From the NCBI RefSeq assembly GCF_038066595.1, contig NZ_JBBUTH010000011.1, positions 372,001 to 436,000 of the forward strand: a stretch of 64,000 nt of DNA, in the 5' to 3' direction. The notes beneath the pieces were generated by a model that was given only the letters and a program-made list of their open reading frames with translations, was not told the DNA's origin and ran no database searches. The DNA is from Pseudaquabacterium inlustre. Lineage in GTDB: Bacteria > Pseudomonadota > Gammaproteobacteria > Burkholderiales > Burkholderiaceae_C. The position numbers were made by a program, and so were the translations under genes. Every line of letters begins with the position of its first letter. Position 1 is the first letter of the stretch. Positions 40,291 to 48,593 of the stretch are shown in pieces.

Positions 40291-41830
40291 GGGGCAGTTC
40301 CTGGCCGGGGTGGGCGGTGCCGGCCATCGCCAAGCCCAGCGCCTCGCGCGTCCAGTCGGTGGCCGGCCGTGCCGGCGTGAGGCGGCCATGGCAGATCACC
40401 GCGATGCGGTCGGCCAGCAGTTCGATCTCGTCCAGGTCGTCGCTGATCAGCAGCACGGCCGCGCCGGCGGCGCAGGCCGCGCGCAGCTGGCGGTGCACGA
40501 AGCCCACCGCACCGATGTCCAGGCCCCAGGTGGGCTGGTGGGCGACGATGAGCTGCGGCGTCTGGCCGTCGGCGCGCTGCAGCACGCGCGCCAGGATGAG
40601 CTTTTGCATGTTGCCGCCCGACAGCGCACGGGTGCGGCGCTGCGGCGTGGCGCCACGCACATCAAAGGCCTGCAGGCTGCGCTGCGCATAGGCCAGTGCA
40701 GCGGCACGGCGGATCCAGCCCCAGCGGCTGAAGGCGGGCGTGGACAGCGCCTCGGCGGCCAGGTTCTCCCACACCGGCAGGTCGCCCACCACGCCCACCG
40801 ATTGCCGGTCTTCGGGCACGCGTGCCACGCGCTGGGCCACCACGCCGCGCGCATCGCGCGCCAGCGGCGCACCATCCAGCGTGATGCGGCCGGCGGCCGG
40901 CGCCACCACGCCGCCCAGCACGCGCGCCAGCAAGCCCTGGCCGTTGCCGGAGACGCCGGCAATGCCCAGCACCTCGCCGGGCGCGATGTCGAGGTTCACA
41001 TCCGCCAGCGCCACGCGGTCGTGCGCATGGCGGGCGTGCAGGCCCTGCACCACCAGGCGCGGCGCCTGGCCGGCCGGGCGCGGGCGCGGCGGCTGGCGCT
41101 CCAGCCCCTGCACCGACGCGCCCACCATGTGCCGCGCCAGCTCGGCGGCACTGCTGTCGGCCACGGTCACCTCGGCCACCTTGCGGCCGGCGCGCAGCAC
41201 CACGGCGCGCTGCGCCACGGCCATCACCTCGTCGAGCTTGTGGCTGATGAAGATGACCGCCAGGCCGCCCGCCACCAGCTGGCGCAGCGTGGCGAACAGC
41301 GATTGCGCCTCCTGCGGCGTGAGCACGGCCGTGGGTTCGTCCAACACCAGCACGCGGGCGCCGCGCACCAGGGCCTTCAGGATCTCGACCCGCTGGCGCT
41401 CGCCCACCGACAGCGTGGCCACGCGCGCCTCGGGGTCCACGGCCAGGCCGCAGCGCTGCGCGGTGGCCAGCAGCTGCGCGCGGGCCGCATCGCGCCGCGT
41501 GCGCAGGCGGGTGAGCGGCTCGGTGCCCAGCATCACGTTGTCGAGCACGCTGAGGTTCTCGGCCAGCGTGAAGTGCTGGTGCACCATGCCGATGCCCGCG
41601 GCCAGTGCGGCGCGCGTGTCACCGGGCGGCAACGGCCGGCCGTCCAGCGTGATGTGCCCGGCATCGGCCACGTAATGGCCGAACAGGATGGACATCAGCG
41701 TGGACTTGCCGGCGCCGTTCTCGCCCAGCAGGGCCAGCACCTCGCCTGCCGCCAGCTCGAGCGACACGTCGTCGTTGGCCACCAGGCTGCCGAAGCGCTT
41801 GGTGATGCCGACGAGTCGCAGCAGGGCCAT
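40280..41830 (-). CDS. ABC transporter ATP-binding protein, double domain (nucleoside/base type)
   Basis: A 516-residue protein with two ABC domains, as in YufO/NupO and sugar RbsA-like ATPases. The first has Walker A LLGENGAGKSTLMS, signature LSVGERQRVEILKAL and Walker B VLVLDEPTAVL. The second has the degenerate Walker A IAGVSGNGQGLLAR and signature ALSGGNMQKLILAR. It energises the two permeases downstream and receives substrate from the BMP protein upstream. The gap to that gene is 9 bp. Confidence 0.93.
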   Translation of the reverse strand: MALLRLVGITKRFGSLVANDDVSLELAAGEVLALLGENGAGKSTLMSILFGHYVADAGHITLDGRPLPPGDTRAALAAGIGMVHQHFTLAENLSVLDNVMLGTEPLTRLRTRRDAARAQLLATAQRCGLAVDPEARVATLSVGERQRVEILKALVRGARVLVLDEPTAVLTPQEAQSLFATLRQLVAGGLAVIFISHKLDEVMAVAQRAVVLRAGRKVAEVTVADSSAAELARHMVGASVQGLERQPPRPRPAGQAPRLVVQGLHARHAHDRVALADVNLDIAPGEVLGIAGVSGNGQGLLARVLGGVVAPAAGRITLDGAPLARDARGVVAQRVARVPEDRQSVGVVGDLPVWENLAAEALSTPAFSRWGWIRRAAALAYAQRSLQAFDVRGATPQRRTRALSGGNMQKLILARVLQRADGQTPQLIVAHQPTWGLDIGAVGFVHRQLRAACAAGAAVLLISDDLDEIELLADRIAVICHGRLTPARPATDWTREALGLAMAGTAHPGQELPHAA

Positions 41831-41839
41831 GTCAGCGGA

Positions 41840-42841
41840 TTACTTGAAAGCCGCCTTCGGCTGGCTGTCGTCCACCTTCACCGTGAACGAGCCGCCCAGG
41901 ATCGCCTTCTCCTTGGCCTGCACCTTGGTCACGATGTCGGCCGGCACCTTCTTCTCGAAGGTGCCCAGCGGCGCCAGCGACGAGCCCTTGTGCTTCATCA
42001 TCGAGTAGGGGCCGTAGTCCTCGGCCGTGAACTTGCCGTCCTTGGCCAGCTTGATGGCGCGGTCGATCGACGGCTCCATGTGCCACAGCGCGCTGGCCAC
42101 CACGGTGTCGGGGTACTTGTCCTGGGTGTTGATCACGTTGCCCACGGCCAGCACCTTGCGTTCCTTGGCCGCGTCGCTGACGCCAAAGCGCTCGGCATAC
42201 ATCACGTCAGCACCCTTGTCGATCATCGCGAAGGCGGCTTCCTTGGCCTTGGGCGGGTCGAACCAGCTGTTGATGAAGGTGACCGAGAACTCGACTTTGG
42301 GGTTCACTTCCTTGGCGCCGGCCATGAAGGCGTGCATCAGGCGGTTCACCTCGGGGATCGGGAAGCCGCCGACCATGCCGATCTTGTTGCTCTTGGTCAT
42401 GCCGCCGGCCACCATGCCAGCCAGGTAGCTGGGCTCCTGGATGTAGTTGTCGAAGACGGCGAAGTTGGGCGCCTGCGGCTTGCCCGAGCTGCCCATCAGG
42501 AAGCTGGTCTTCGGGAAGTCCTTGGCCACCTTGCGGGCGGCGGCTTCCACCGCGAAGGCCTCGCCGACGATCAGCTGCGCGCCGCCGGTGGCGTACTCGC
42601 GCATCACGCGCTCGTAGTCGGCGTTGGCGATGTTCTCGCTGGCCTTGTATTCGATCTCGCCACGCGCCTCGGCGGCCTTCAGCGCGATGTGCAGGCGGCT
42701 GACCCATTGCTGCTCGAACGGCACGGTGTAGACCGCCGCCACCTTCAGTTTGGCCGCCTGGGCGAAGGCGCCGGGCGCGAACGAGGCAAGGGCGGCCGCA
42801 GCGGCCACGGTGGAGAGCAGGAGGGAGCGGCGCAGGGTCAT
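41840..42841 (-). CDS. BMP-family substrate-binding protein (nucleoside/base ABC transporter)
   Basis: A 333-residue periplasmic binding protein of the Bmp/PnrA family. The signal peptide ends near FAPGAFAQAAK. The body has LKVAAVYTVPFEQQWVSRLH, FLMGSSGKPQAPNFAVFDNY and KIGMVGGFPIPEVNRLMHAF. These proteins bind purine or pyrimidine nucleosides or bases. GAAGGA precedes the ATG. It follows preA by 73 bp in the same operon, so a pyrimidine is the likely ligand. Confidence 0.9.
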   Translation of the reverse strand: MTLRRSLLLSTVAAAAALASFAPGAFAQAAKLKVAAVYTVPFEQQWVSRLHIALKAAEARGEIEYKASENIANADYERVMREYATGGAQLIVGEAFAVEAAARKVAKDFPKTSFLMGSSGKPQAPNFAVFDNYIQEPSYLAGMVAGGMTKSNKIGMVGGFPIPEVNRLMHAFMAGAKEVNPKVEFSVTFINSWFDPPKAKEAAFAMIDKGADVMYAERFGVSDAAKERKVLAVGNVINTQDKYPDTVVASALWHMEPSIDRAIKLAKDGKFTAEDYGPYSMMKHKGSSLAPLGTFEKKVPADIVTKVQAKEKAILGGSFTVKVDDSQPKAAFK

Positions 42842-42914
42842 GGTGCAGTCCTTCGTTGGGTGTGGGGATGGGCACCTGCCAGCAAGGGTGGTGCCAGCGG
42901 GCCGCCGGCCAGTA

Positions 42915-44231
42915 TCAGGCCGGCTCCGGCGCCTTGCGCATGGGGTTATTGGGGTGGGCGGTCCAGTTGCGGGCCTGGGCCGGCACCGGCTGGCCGGTGC
43001 GCTGGTCCAGTTCACCGGGGGCCAGCGTGCGCAGCGTGATGCACTCGGGCACCGGGCACACGGTGACGCACAGGTTGCAGCCCACGCATTCCTCTTCCTT
43101 CACCTCGAAGTGGCGCTGGCCGTCCTTCACCGCGGTGATGGCCTGGTGCGAGGTGTCTTCGCAGGCGATGTGGCAGCGGCCGCACTCGATGCACTTGTCG
43201 GGGTCGATCACCGCCTTGCTGGTGGCGTTGAGGTTCAGGTACTGCCAGTCGGTGACGGTGGGCAGCGCGCGGCCGCGGAAGTCTTCCGTGGTCTGGAAGC
43301 CCATCTCGTCCATGTAGTTCGACAGGCCGTCGATCATCTCCTGCACGATCTTGAAGCCGTAGACCATGGCCGCGGTGCACACCTGCACATTGCCGGCGCC
43401 GAGCGCGATGTAGTCCAGCGCGTCGCGCCAGCTGCCCACGCCGCCGATGCCGCTGATCGGGATGCCGGCCGTCTCAGGCGAGCGGCCGATCTCGGCCACC
43501 ATGTTCAGCGCGATGGGCTTGACGGCCGGGCCGCAGTAGCCGCCGTGCGAGCCCATGCCGGCGGTGCTGGGGCTCATGGTCAGCGTGGCCGGGTCCACGC
43601 CCATGATGGAGTTGATGGTGTTGATCAGGCTCACCGCGTCGGCGCCGCCGTTCTTGGCGGCCAGGGCCGGCTTGCGGATGTCGGTGATGTTGGGCGTGAG
43701 CTTCACGATCACCGGCAGCTTGCTGTACTGCTTGCACCAGGCCGTGACCATCTGGATGTACTCGGGCACCTGGCCCACGGCCGCGCCCATGCCGCGCTCG
43801 CTCATGCCATGCGGGCAGCCGAAGTTCAGCTCGATGCCGTCGCAACCGGTGTCTTCCACCATCGGCAGGATGGCCTTCCAGGCGCTCTCGGTGCAGGGCA
43901 CCATGATGCTGGCCACCAGCGCGCGGTCGGGCCACAGGCGCTTGATCTCGCGCATCTCGGCCAGGTTGACGGCCAGCGGCCGGTCGGTGATCAGCTCGAT
44001 GTTGTTGAAGCCCAGCATGCGGCGGTCGGGCGTCAGCAGCGCGCCGTAGCGCGGGCCGCTCACGTTCACCACCGGCGGGCCTTCCTCGCCCAGCGTCTTC
44101 CAGACCACGCCGCCCCAGCCGGCCTCGAAGGCGCGATGGACGTTGTAGGCCTTGTCGGTGGGCGGCGCGCTGGCCAGCCAGAAGGGGTTGGGGCTCTTGA
44201 TGCCGGCGAAGTGGTTGGTCAGATCGGCCAT
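42915..44231 (-). CDS. preA: NAD-dependent dihydropyrimidine dehydrogenase subunit PreA
   Basis: A 438-residue FMN and Fe-S subunit that reduces uracil or thymine to the 5,6-dihydro form. The N-terminal barrel resembles dihydroorotate dehydrogenase and has the active-site Cys region ELNFGCPHGMSERGMG. The C-terminus carries two 4Fe-4S clusters (KCIECGRCHIACE and CVGCNLCVTVCPVPEC). GGGAG precedes the ATG. It is preceded by preT after 15 bp, the usual pairing. Confidence 0.96.
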   Translation of the reverse strand: MADLTNHFAGIKSPNPFWLASAPPTDKAYNVHRAFEAGWGGVVWKTLGEEGPPVVNVSGPRYGALLTPDRRMLGFNNIELITDRPLAVNLAEMREIKRLWPDRALVASIMVPCTESAWKAILPMVEDTGCDGIELNFGCPHGMSERGMGAAVGQVPEYIQMVTAWCKQYSKLPVIVKLTPNITDIRKPALAAKNGGADAVSLINTINSIMGVDPATLTMSPSTAGMGSHGGYCGPAVKPIALNMVAEIGRSPETAGIPISGIGGVGSWRDALDYIALGAGNVQVCTAAMVYGFKIVQEMIDGLSNYMDEMGFQTTEDFRGRALPTVTDWQYLNLNATSKAVIDPDKCIECGRCHIACEDTSHQAITAVKDGQRHFEVKEEECVGCNLCVTVCPVPECITLRTLAPGELDQRTGQPVPAQARNWTAHPNNPMRKAPEPA

Positions 44232-44246
44232 GGTGATGCTCCCGGC

Positions 44247-45620
44247 TCAGGCGGTCAGTTGGGCATGGATGGCGGCGGCGGCGCGCTTGCCGTCTTCCAC
44301 CGCCTCGACGGTCAGGTCACGGCCGCCGGCACGGCAGTCGCCGCCGGCAAAGAGGCCCGGCACGCCGGTGCGGCCGTCGTCGTCGGCGGCGATGCGGCCT
44401 TGCTGGATCGTCAGCCCGCAGCCCTGCCACAGCGCCACGTCCAGCTTCTGGCCGATGGCCTTGAACACCATGTCGGCCTCGAAGGCGCGGTGCTCGCCGG
44501 TGGGCTTCAGGTGCCCGCCCACCAGGTCCTGCACCGCGAAGCGCACGCCGGTGACATGGCCGGCCTCGCCCAGGATGGCCTCGGGCGCCAGCCAGTGGTG
44601 CAGGGTGACGCCATGCGTCTGTGCCCACTGCTGCTCGGCGTCCGACGCGCCCATCTGCTCGGGCCCGCGGCGGTAGACCATGTGCACGCTCTCGGCACCC
44701 AGCAGCTTGCTTTGCACTGCGGCGTCCACGGCCGTCATGCCACCGCCGATCACCACCACGCGGCGGCCGATGGGCACGGCCTGCAGCCGGCCGGCCGAGG
44801 TGGCCTCGCGCAGCTCGGCGATGAAGTCCACCGCATCGCGCACGCCGGCCAGGCCTTCGCCGGCAATCCCCAGGCCGTGCGTGTGCGCCAGGCCCACGCC
44901 CAGGAACACGGCCGCGTACTCGCGTTGCAGGGCCTGCAGCTGCGCGGCCGTCTCCAGGCGCCAGCCGTTCTTGACGGTGATGCCGCCGATGCCGAACAGC
45001 CAGTCGATCTCGCGCTGCGCGAAGTCGTCGGCCATCTTGTAGGTGGCCAGGCCGTACTCGTTCAGGCCGCCGGCCTTGGGCCGGGCGTCGTGCATCACCA
45101 CGTCGTGGCCGCGGCGGGCCAGCTCCACCGCGCAGGCCAGGCCGGCCGGGCCGGCGCCCACCACGGCCACGGTCTTGCCGGTGGCGGCTGCGCGCGGGAA
45201 CAGCGCGCTGTAGGGGCGGTCCATCACCGCATCGGTGGCGTAGCGCTGCAGCTGGCCGATGACCACCGGCTTGCCTTGCTGGGTGCTGCGCACGCAGACC
45301 TGCTCGCACAGCTCTTCGGTGGGGCACACGCGGGCGCAGGTGCCGCCCAGCGGGTTGGCGCTGAGGATGGCGCGGGCCGCGCCGCGCAGGTTGTCCTCGG
45401 CGATGCGGCGGATGAAGCTGGGGATGTCGATGCCGGTGGGGCAGGCCGTGGCGCAGGGCGCGTCATGGCAGTAGAGACAGCGCTCGGCCTCCACCAGGGC
45501 CTGGGTGCGCGTGAGGCGCGGCGCCGCGTCGGCGAAACGCTGGGCCAGCTGGTCGTGACCCAGGCGGTTCGGCCGGATGTCGGCGTCGACCGCGGTGATC
45601 GAGGCGTGGGCAGATGACAC
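44247..45620 (-). CDS. preT: NAD-dependent dihydropyrimidine dehydrogenase subunit PreT
   Basis: A 457-residue FAD subunit that takes electrons from NAD(P)H and feeds PreA. N-terminal Fe-S cysteines are in CLYCHDAPCATACPTGIDIP and CARVCPTEELCEQVC. The FAD motif is VAVVGAGPAGLACAVEL and the NAD motif VVVIGGGMTAVDAA. The start is GTG at 45620 with GAGGAG about 10 bp before. It opens an eight-gene operon that runs to 35460. A RutR-like operator and a sigma-54 element lie 52-100 bp upstream. Confidence 0.95.
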   Translation of the reverse strand: MSSAHASITAVDADIRPNRLGHDQLAQRFADAAPRLTRTQALVEAERCLYCHDAPCATACPTGIDIPSFIRRIAEDNLRGAARAILSANPLGGTCARVCPTEELCEQVCVRSTQQGKPVVIGQLQRYATDAVMDRPYSALFPRAAATGKTVAVVGAGPAGLACAVELARRGHDVVMHDARPKAGGLNEYGLATYKMADDFAQREIDWLFGIGGITVKNGWRLETAAQLQALQREYAAVFLGVGLAHTHGLGIAGEGLAGVRDAVDFIAELREATSAGRLQAVPIGRRVVVIGGGMTAVDAAVQSKLLGAESVHMVYRRGPEQMGASDAEQQWAQTHGVTLHHWLAPEAILGEAGHVTGVRFAVQDLVGGHLKPTGEHRAFEADMVFKAIGQKLDVALWQGCGLTIQQGRIAADDDGRTGVPGLFAGGDCRAGGRDLTVEAVEDGKRAAAAIHAQLTA

Positions 45621-45671
45621 GGGTGAGGGCTCCTCGCACCGGGCAGCGGGTGGCCCGGATTCACCTTGAAG

Positions 45672-45687
45672 CTGACCGTTTGGTCAG
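45672..45687 (-). promoter_or_regulatory. RutR-like operator upstream of preT
   Basis: Identical 16-bp palindrome CTGACCGTTTGGTCAG to that at 25568-25583. Identity extends to 24 bp on the plus strand, so relative to the downstream genes the flanks are inverted. It covers +8 to +23 of the predicted sigma-54 transcript. Confidence 0.75.
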
Positions 45688-45704
45688 GATTTCAGGCAAT
45701 CCTA

Positions 45705-45720
45705 CGCAACCGGCGTGCCA
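45705..45720 (-). promoter_or_regulatory. Putative sigma-54 promoter of the preT operon
   Basis: On the minus strand TGGCACGCCGGTTGCG matches the consensus TGGCACG-N4-TTGCW except for the last base, and is preceded by C as preferred. GG and GC are 12 bp apart. The predicted start is 45694, 7 bp before the operator. Confidence 0.65.
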
Positions 45721-45801
45721 GGTGGCGAGCCCGGACAAACCCCCGTGGCACGCGGCCCGCGGCCGCCCAGGCGATCGATTCAGGGGCTGTGCCGGCCGGT
45801 G

Positions 45802-45820
45802 GCGCCCCGCAGCGGGGCGC
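45802..45820 (-). terminator. Terminator-like hairpin after the GlxA-type gene
   Basis: GCGCCCCGC (45802-45810) and GCGGGGCGC (45812-45820) are perfect arms around one base, realistically a 7-bp stem with a 5-nt loop. It lies 10 bp after the stop of the regulator gene. There is no T-tract. Confidence 0.4.
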
Positions 45821-45829
45821 TGCGCACGC

Positions 45830-46795
45830 TCAGGGTGCGTGCTGGGTGCGGCCGCGCGCGCGGCGCCATTGCCGGTCGTTGCGGAAGCCGGCAAACGCGG
45901 CGGCCTGGGGCGCGCTGGCCCCGCGCGCCAGGGCCTGGCGGGCCAGCGAGGCGCGCACATGCTCCACATAGTCGCGCGGGCTCAGGCCGGTGTGCTGGCG
46001 GAACAGCCGCGCCAGGTGCCGTGGCGTGACATGGGCCACCGCGGCCAGGGCGTCGGCGCTCCAGGTCTCGGCGGGGCGCTCGGCCACCGCCTCCTGCACG
46101 CGGTGCACGGCCGGGTGCAGGTGGTCGCGGAAGGCCAGCAGCGGCGACAGTTGCGGCGCCGCGGCGGTGCGCCGCGTGGCCGTCACCATCACCTGGGCCA
46201 CGCTGGCGGCCAGCGCGTCGCCGCACTCGCGGGCGATGCAGTGCAGCGCCAGGTCGATGCCGGCGGTGATGCCGGCGCTGGTGAACAGCGCGCCGTCTTC
46301 CACCCACACCTGGTTGGCCTGCACCAGCGCCGTGGGCGCGATCTGCGCCAGGTCGTCCAGCAGTTCGTGGTGGGTGGTGCAGCGCCGGCCGGCCAGCAGG
46401 CCGGCGTCGGCCGCCAGCAGGGCGCCCACGCACACGGTCATCAGCCGGTGCGCCGAGCCGTCGTCGGCCAGCACCGGCGCCACCTGCCGCACCAGCCACT
46501 GCCGCGTGGCCAGCCAGGCGCGCTGGCGCTGCAGCACGCGCGGCGCCTCGCCGGGGCGGCCCAGCAGCACCGCCCAGGTGGGGCGGTTGAAGGATTCGGG
46601 CAGCGGCTCCAGTTCGGCCAGCATCAGGCCCACCGACGAGCGCGCCTGCGGGGCCGGGCCGGCATAGCGCAGGCGGAACGCGGCCGGCCGCCCGCGCCGC
46701 GCCAGCGCCTGGTTGGCCAGGCGGAAGGCCTCGGCCGGGCCGGCCAGGTCGAGCAGCAGGGTGTCGGGCAGGACGACGAAGAGGACGTCGATCAT
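45830..46795 (-). CDS. GlxA-family transcriptional regulator (DJ-1/PfpI + AraC)
   Basis: A 321-residue regulator. The N-terminal DJ-1/PfpI-like domain (VLFVVLPDTLLLDLAGPAEAF) contains the nucleophile-elbow segment TVCVGALLAADAGLLAGR. The C-terminal AraC helix-turn-helix is WSADALAAVAHVTPRHLARLFRQHTGLSPRDYVEHVR. Members often control catabolism of nitrogen compounds. It starts 7 bp after the isochorismatase-like gene, so they form an operon and the hydrolase may be its target. Confidence 0.88.
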   Translation of the reverse strand: MIDVLFVVLPDTLLLDLAGPAEAFRLANQALARRGRPAAFRLRYAGPAPQARSSVGLMLAELEPLPESFNRPTWAVLLGRPGEAPRVLQRQRAWLATRQWLVRQVAPVLADDGSAHRLMTVCVGALLAADAGLLAGRRCTTHHELLDDLAQIAPTALVQANQVWVEDGALFTSAGITAGIDLALHCIARECGDALAASVAQVMVTATRRTAAAPQLSPLLAFRDHLHPAVHRVQEAVAERPAETWSADALAAVAHVTPRHLARLFRQHTGLSPRDYVEHVRASLARQALARGASAPQAAAFAGFRNDRQWRRARGRTQHAP

Positions 46796-46802
46796 GCGGC
46801 CA

Positions 46803-47393
46803 TCATGCCGCGCGCGACAGCGCCTCGTCCACGCCGACCAGCGTGGCGAAGCGCCCGGCCAGCACGGTGGCGGTGCGCTCGCGGATCTGCGCGGCCGTCA
46901 GCGGCTGGCCGGCCGGCGTGCGCATGTCGAAGGTCAGCGTGGCCTCGGTGACGAAGTCCACCGTCCAGCCCTCGTCGCTGGCGTGGCGCGCGGTGGTCTC
47001 GCAGCACTGCTCGGTGCGGATGCCGGCCACCATCAGCCGGCGGATGCCCTGCTGGTGCAGCCACACGGCCAGCCCGGTGCCCACCAGCGCGCTGTGGCGG
47101 TGCTTTTCCACCGTCAGCGCAGCGTCGAAGGGCAGCAGGCCGTCCAGCGGGCGGACCAGGCCGCTCTCCAGCGCGAAGGGGTTGTCGGCGCTGCGCGGCC
47201 CGTCGGTGTGGAAGATGCGCACGATGGGCACGCCGCGCGCCATGCAGCCGGCCAGCAGCGCGGCGGTGGCGGCCAGGTAGGCCGGCAGGTCGGCCTCGGA
47301 CCAGTACGGTCGGTGCTTGAACGACTGCTGCACGTCGATCAGCAGCAGGGCGGTCGTGGCGGGGTGGGCCGGGAGGGCGGAAGATGCGGACAT
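46803..47393 (-). CDS. Isochorismatase-family cysteine hydrolase
   Basis: A 196-residue hydrolase. The catalytic triad is visible: Asp20 in LLLIDVQQSF, Lys in TVEKHRHSAL, and Cys in GIRTEQCCETTARHA, where two Cys residues adjoin. Such enzymes hydrolyse amides or isochorismate; nothing here fixes the substrate. It is co-transcribed with the GlxA-type regulator. CAGGAG precedes the ATG. Confidence 0.88.
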   Translation of the reverse strand: MSASSALPAHPATTALLLIDVQQSFKHRPYWSEADLPAYLAATAALLAGCMARGVPIVRIFHTDGPRSADNPFALESGLVRPLDGLLPFDAALTVEKHRHSALVGTGLAVWLHQQGIRRLMVAGIRTEQCCETTARHASDEGWTVDFVTEATLTFDMRTPAGQPLTAAQIRERTATVLAGRFATLVGVDEALSRAA

Positions 47394-47485
47394 GGTGGGC
47401 TCCTGGTGTCGGGAGCCGCCATGGTCACGCGCGACGGCGGTGCGCGCAGCACCGCGGCCGGACCGTCTGCGGTCAGTTCAGGACA

Positions 47486-48586
47486 TCAGGCGCCGCCCAG
47501 CCCTGCCACCGCCTGGTGCGCGGCCTCGCGCCCCTGGGCCACGATCTGCCGCTTCCACACATCGGTGTCGGTGTAGAACGCGTCGCGCAGCCGCTGCTTG
47601 ATGGCGGCACGCCGGGCCGGATCCAGCGTGTCGGCTTCGGGGTGGTTCTCCAGCCACTGGTCGGCACGCAGCGCGTCCAGCACTTCCTCGACCGGCACGG
47701 TGCCGTATTCCAGCGCGATGCCGGTGTACTCGGCCTGCGGGCAGGCCTCGTAGGCCACGGTCCACATCAGGCCGGTCAGCAGCGCCGAGGTGGAACTGCC
47801 GTCGTAGATCGACGTGATGCCCGGCCCCCACCAGGCGCGGGCGCGGGCCAGGGCCACCGCGTCGTCGCGGCAGGCGAAGATGCGTTCGCCCACGCCGCTG
47901 GGGCCGAGCCCGGTGTGGAAGTCGATCCAACCCAGGCGGGTGCAGCGCTGGCCGTGCTCGCGCAGCGCATGGCGCACCGCCATCTGGCTCCAGGTGGGCC
48001 CGTGGCCGCCGAAGAACAGGCCTTCGGGGTACTGGTACTGGCCCGAGGTCACGGCGGTCTGCCAGGCCTTCAGGCCGTGTCGGGCGATGTAGGCGTCGAC
48101 CGCCTGCTGCACGCCGGGCGCGGGCGGCCAGTCCTGCGGCACCACCAGGTGGGCGATCTCGGCATAGGCCTGGTTCACCGGCAGCGGTTGGTGGAAGTTC
48201 TGGAAGTTGCGGTTCAGGTCGACGTTCTCGTGCGTGGTGCGGCGCCACCACGAGAAGCCGTAGGGGTTCAGCGCATGCAGGTACAGCACTGCCACGCCGG
48301 CGGCATGGGCGGCGGCGCGAAAGCCCGCATCGCCCAGCAGCGCCACCTGCACGCCCGAGCCGCAGTAGCCCTCCACGCCATGGCAGGCCGAGCTGAGGAT
48401 CAGCACTGCGCGCGCATCGGCCGGGCCGTCGCGCACGATGTCGAGCGCCAGCGGCTCGCCGTCGCGGCCCAGCAGCGGGTGTGGCTCAGAGTGCACATCC
48501 AGGTTCGCGGCTTCGGCCGCGGCCAGGAACTTGCCACGCGCCTCGGCGTAGCTTTGCGAGAAGTACGTCGGGGCGTCGGGCGTCAT
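47486..48586 (-). CDS. M14-like metallopeptidase (DUF2817)
   Basis: A 366-residue protein of the DUF2817 group within the M14 carboxypeptidase-like superfamily. Probable Zn ligands are His and Glu in SACHGVEGYCGSG and His in GWIDFHTGLGPSG. Also seen are NPYGFSWWRRTTHENVDLNRNF and, towards the C-terminus, ALEYGTVPVEEVLDALRADQW. No signal peptide, so it acts in the cytoplasm. It starts 7 bp after the M20 amidohydrolase gene, and together they look like a peptide or amide breakdown pair. Confidence 0.85.
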   Translation of the reverse strand: MTPDAPTYFSQSYAEARGKFLAAAEAANLDVHSEPHPLLGRDGEPLALDIVRDGPADARAVLILSSACHGVEGYCGSGVQVALLGDAGFRAAAHAAGVAVLYLHALNPYGFSWWRRTTHENVDLNRNFQNFHQPLPVNQAYAEIAHLVVPQDWPPAPGVQQAVDAYIARHGLKAWQTAVTSGQYQYPEGLFFGGHGPTWSQMAVRHALREHGQRCTRLGWIDFHTGLGPSGVGERIFACRDDAVALARARAWWGPGITSIYDGSSTSALLTGLMWTVAYEACPQAEYTGIALEYGTVPVEEVLDALRADQWLENHPEADTLDPARRAAIKQRLRDAFYTDTDVWKRQIVAQGREAAHQAVAGLGGA

Positions 48587-48593
48587 CGCAGCC

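Noticed and set aside
40034..45617. Two plus-strand open frames of about 1000 codons each (40034-43039 and 42750-45617)
   Set aside because: They lie opposite the ABC transporter, preA and preT genes, all of which have full domain motifs. The plus-strand translations are shadow sequence rich in His, Gly and Arg.
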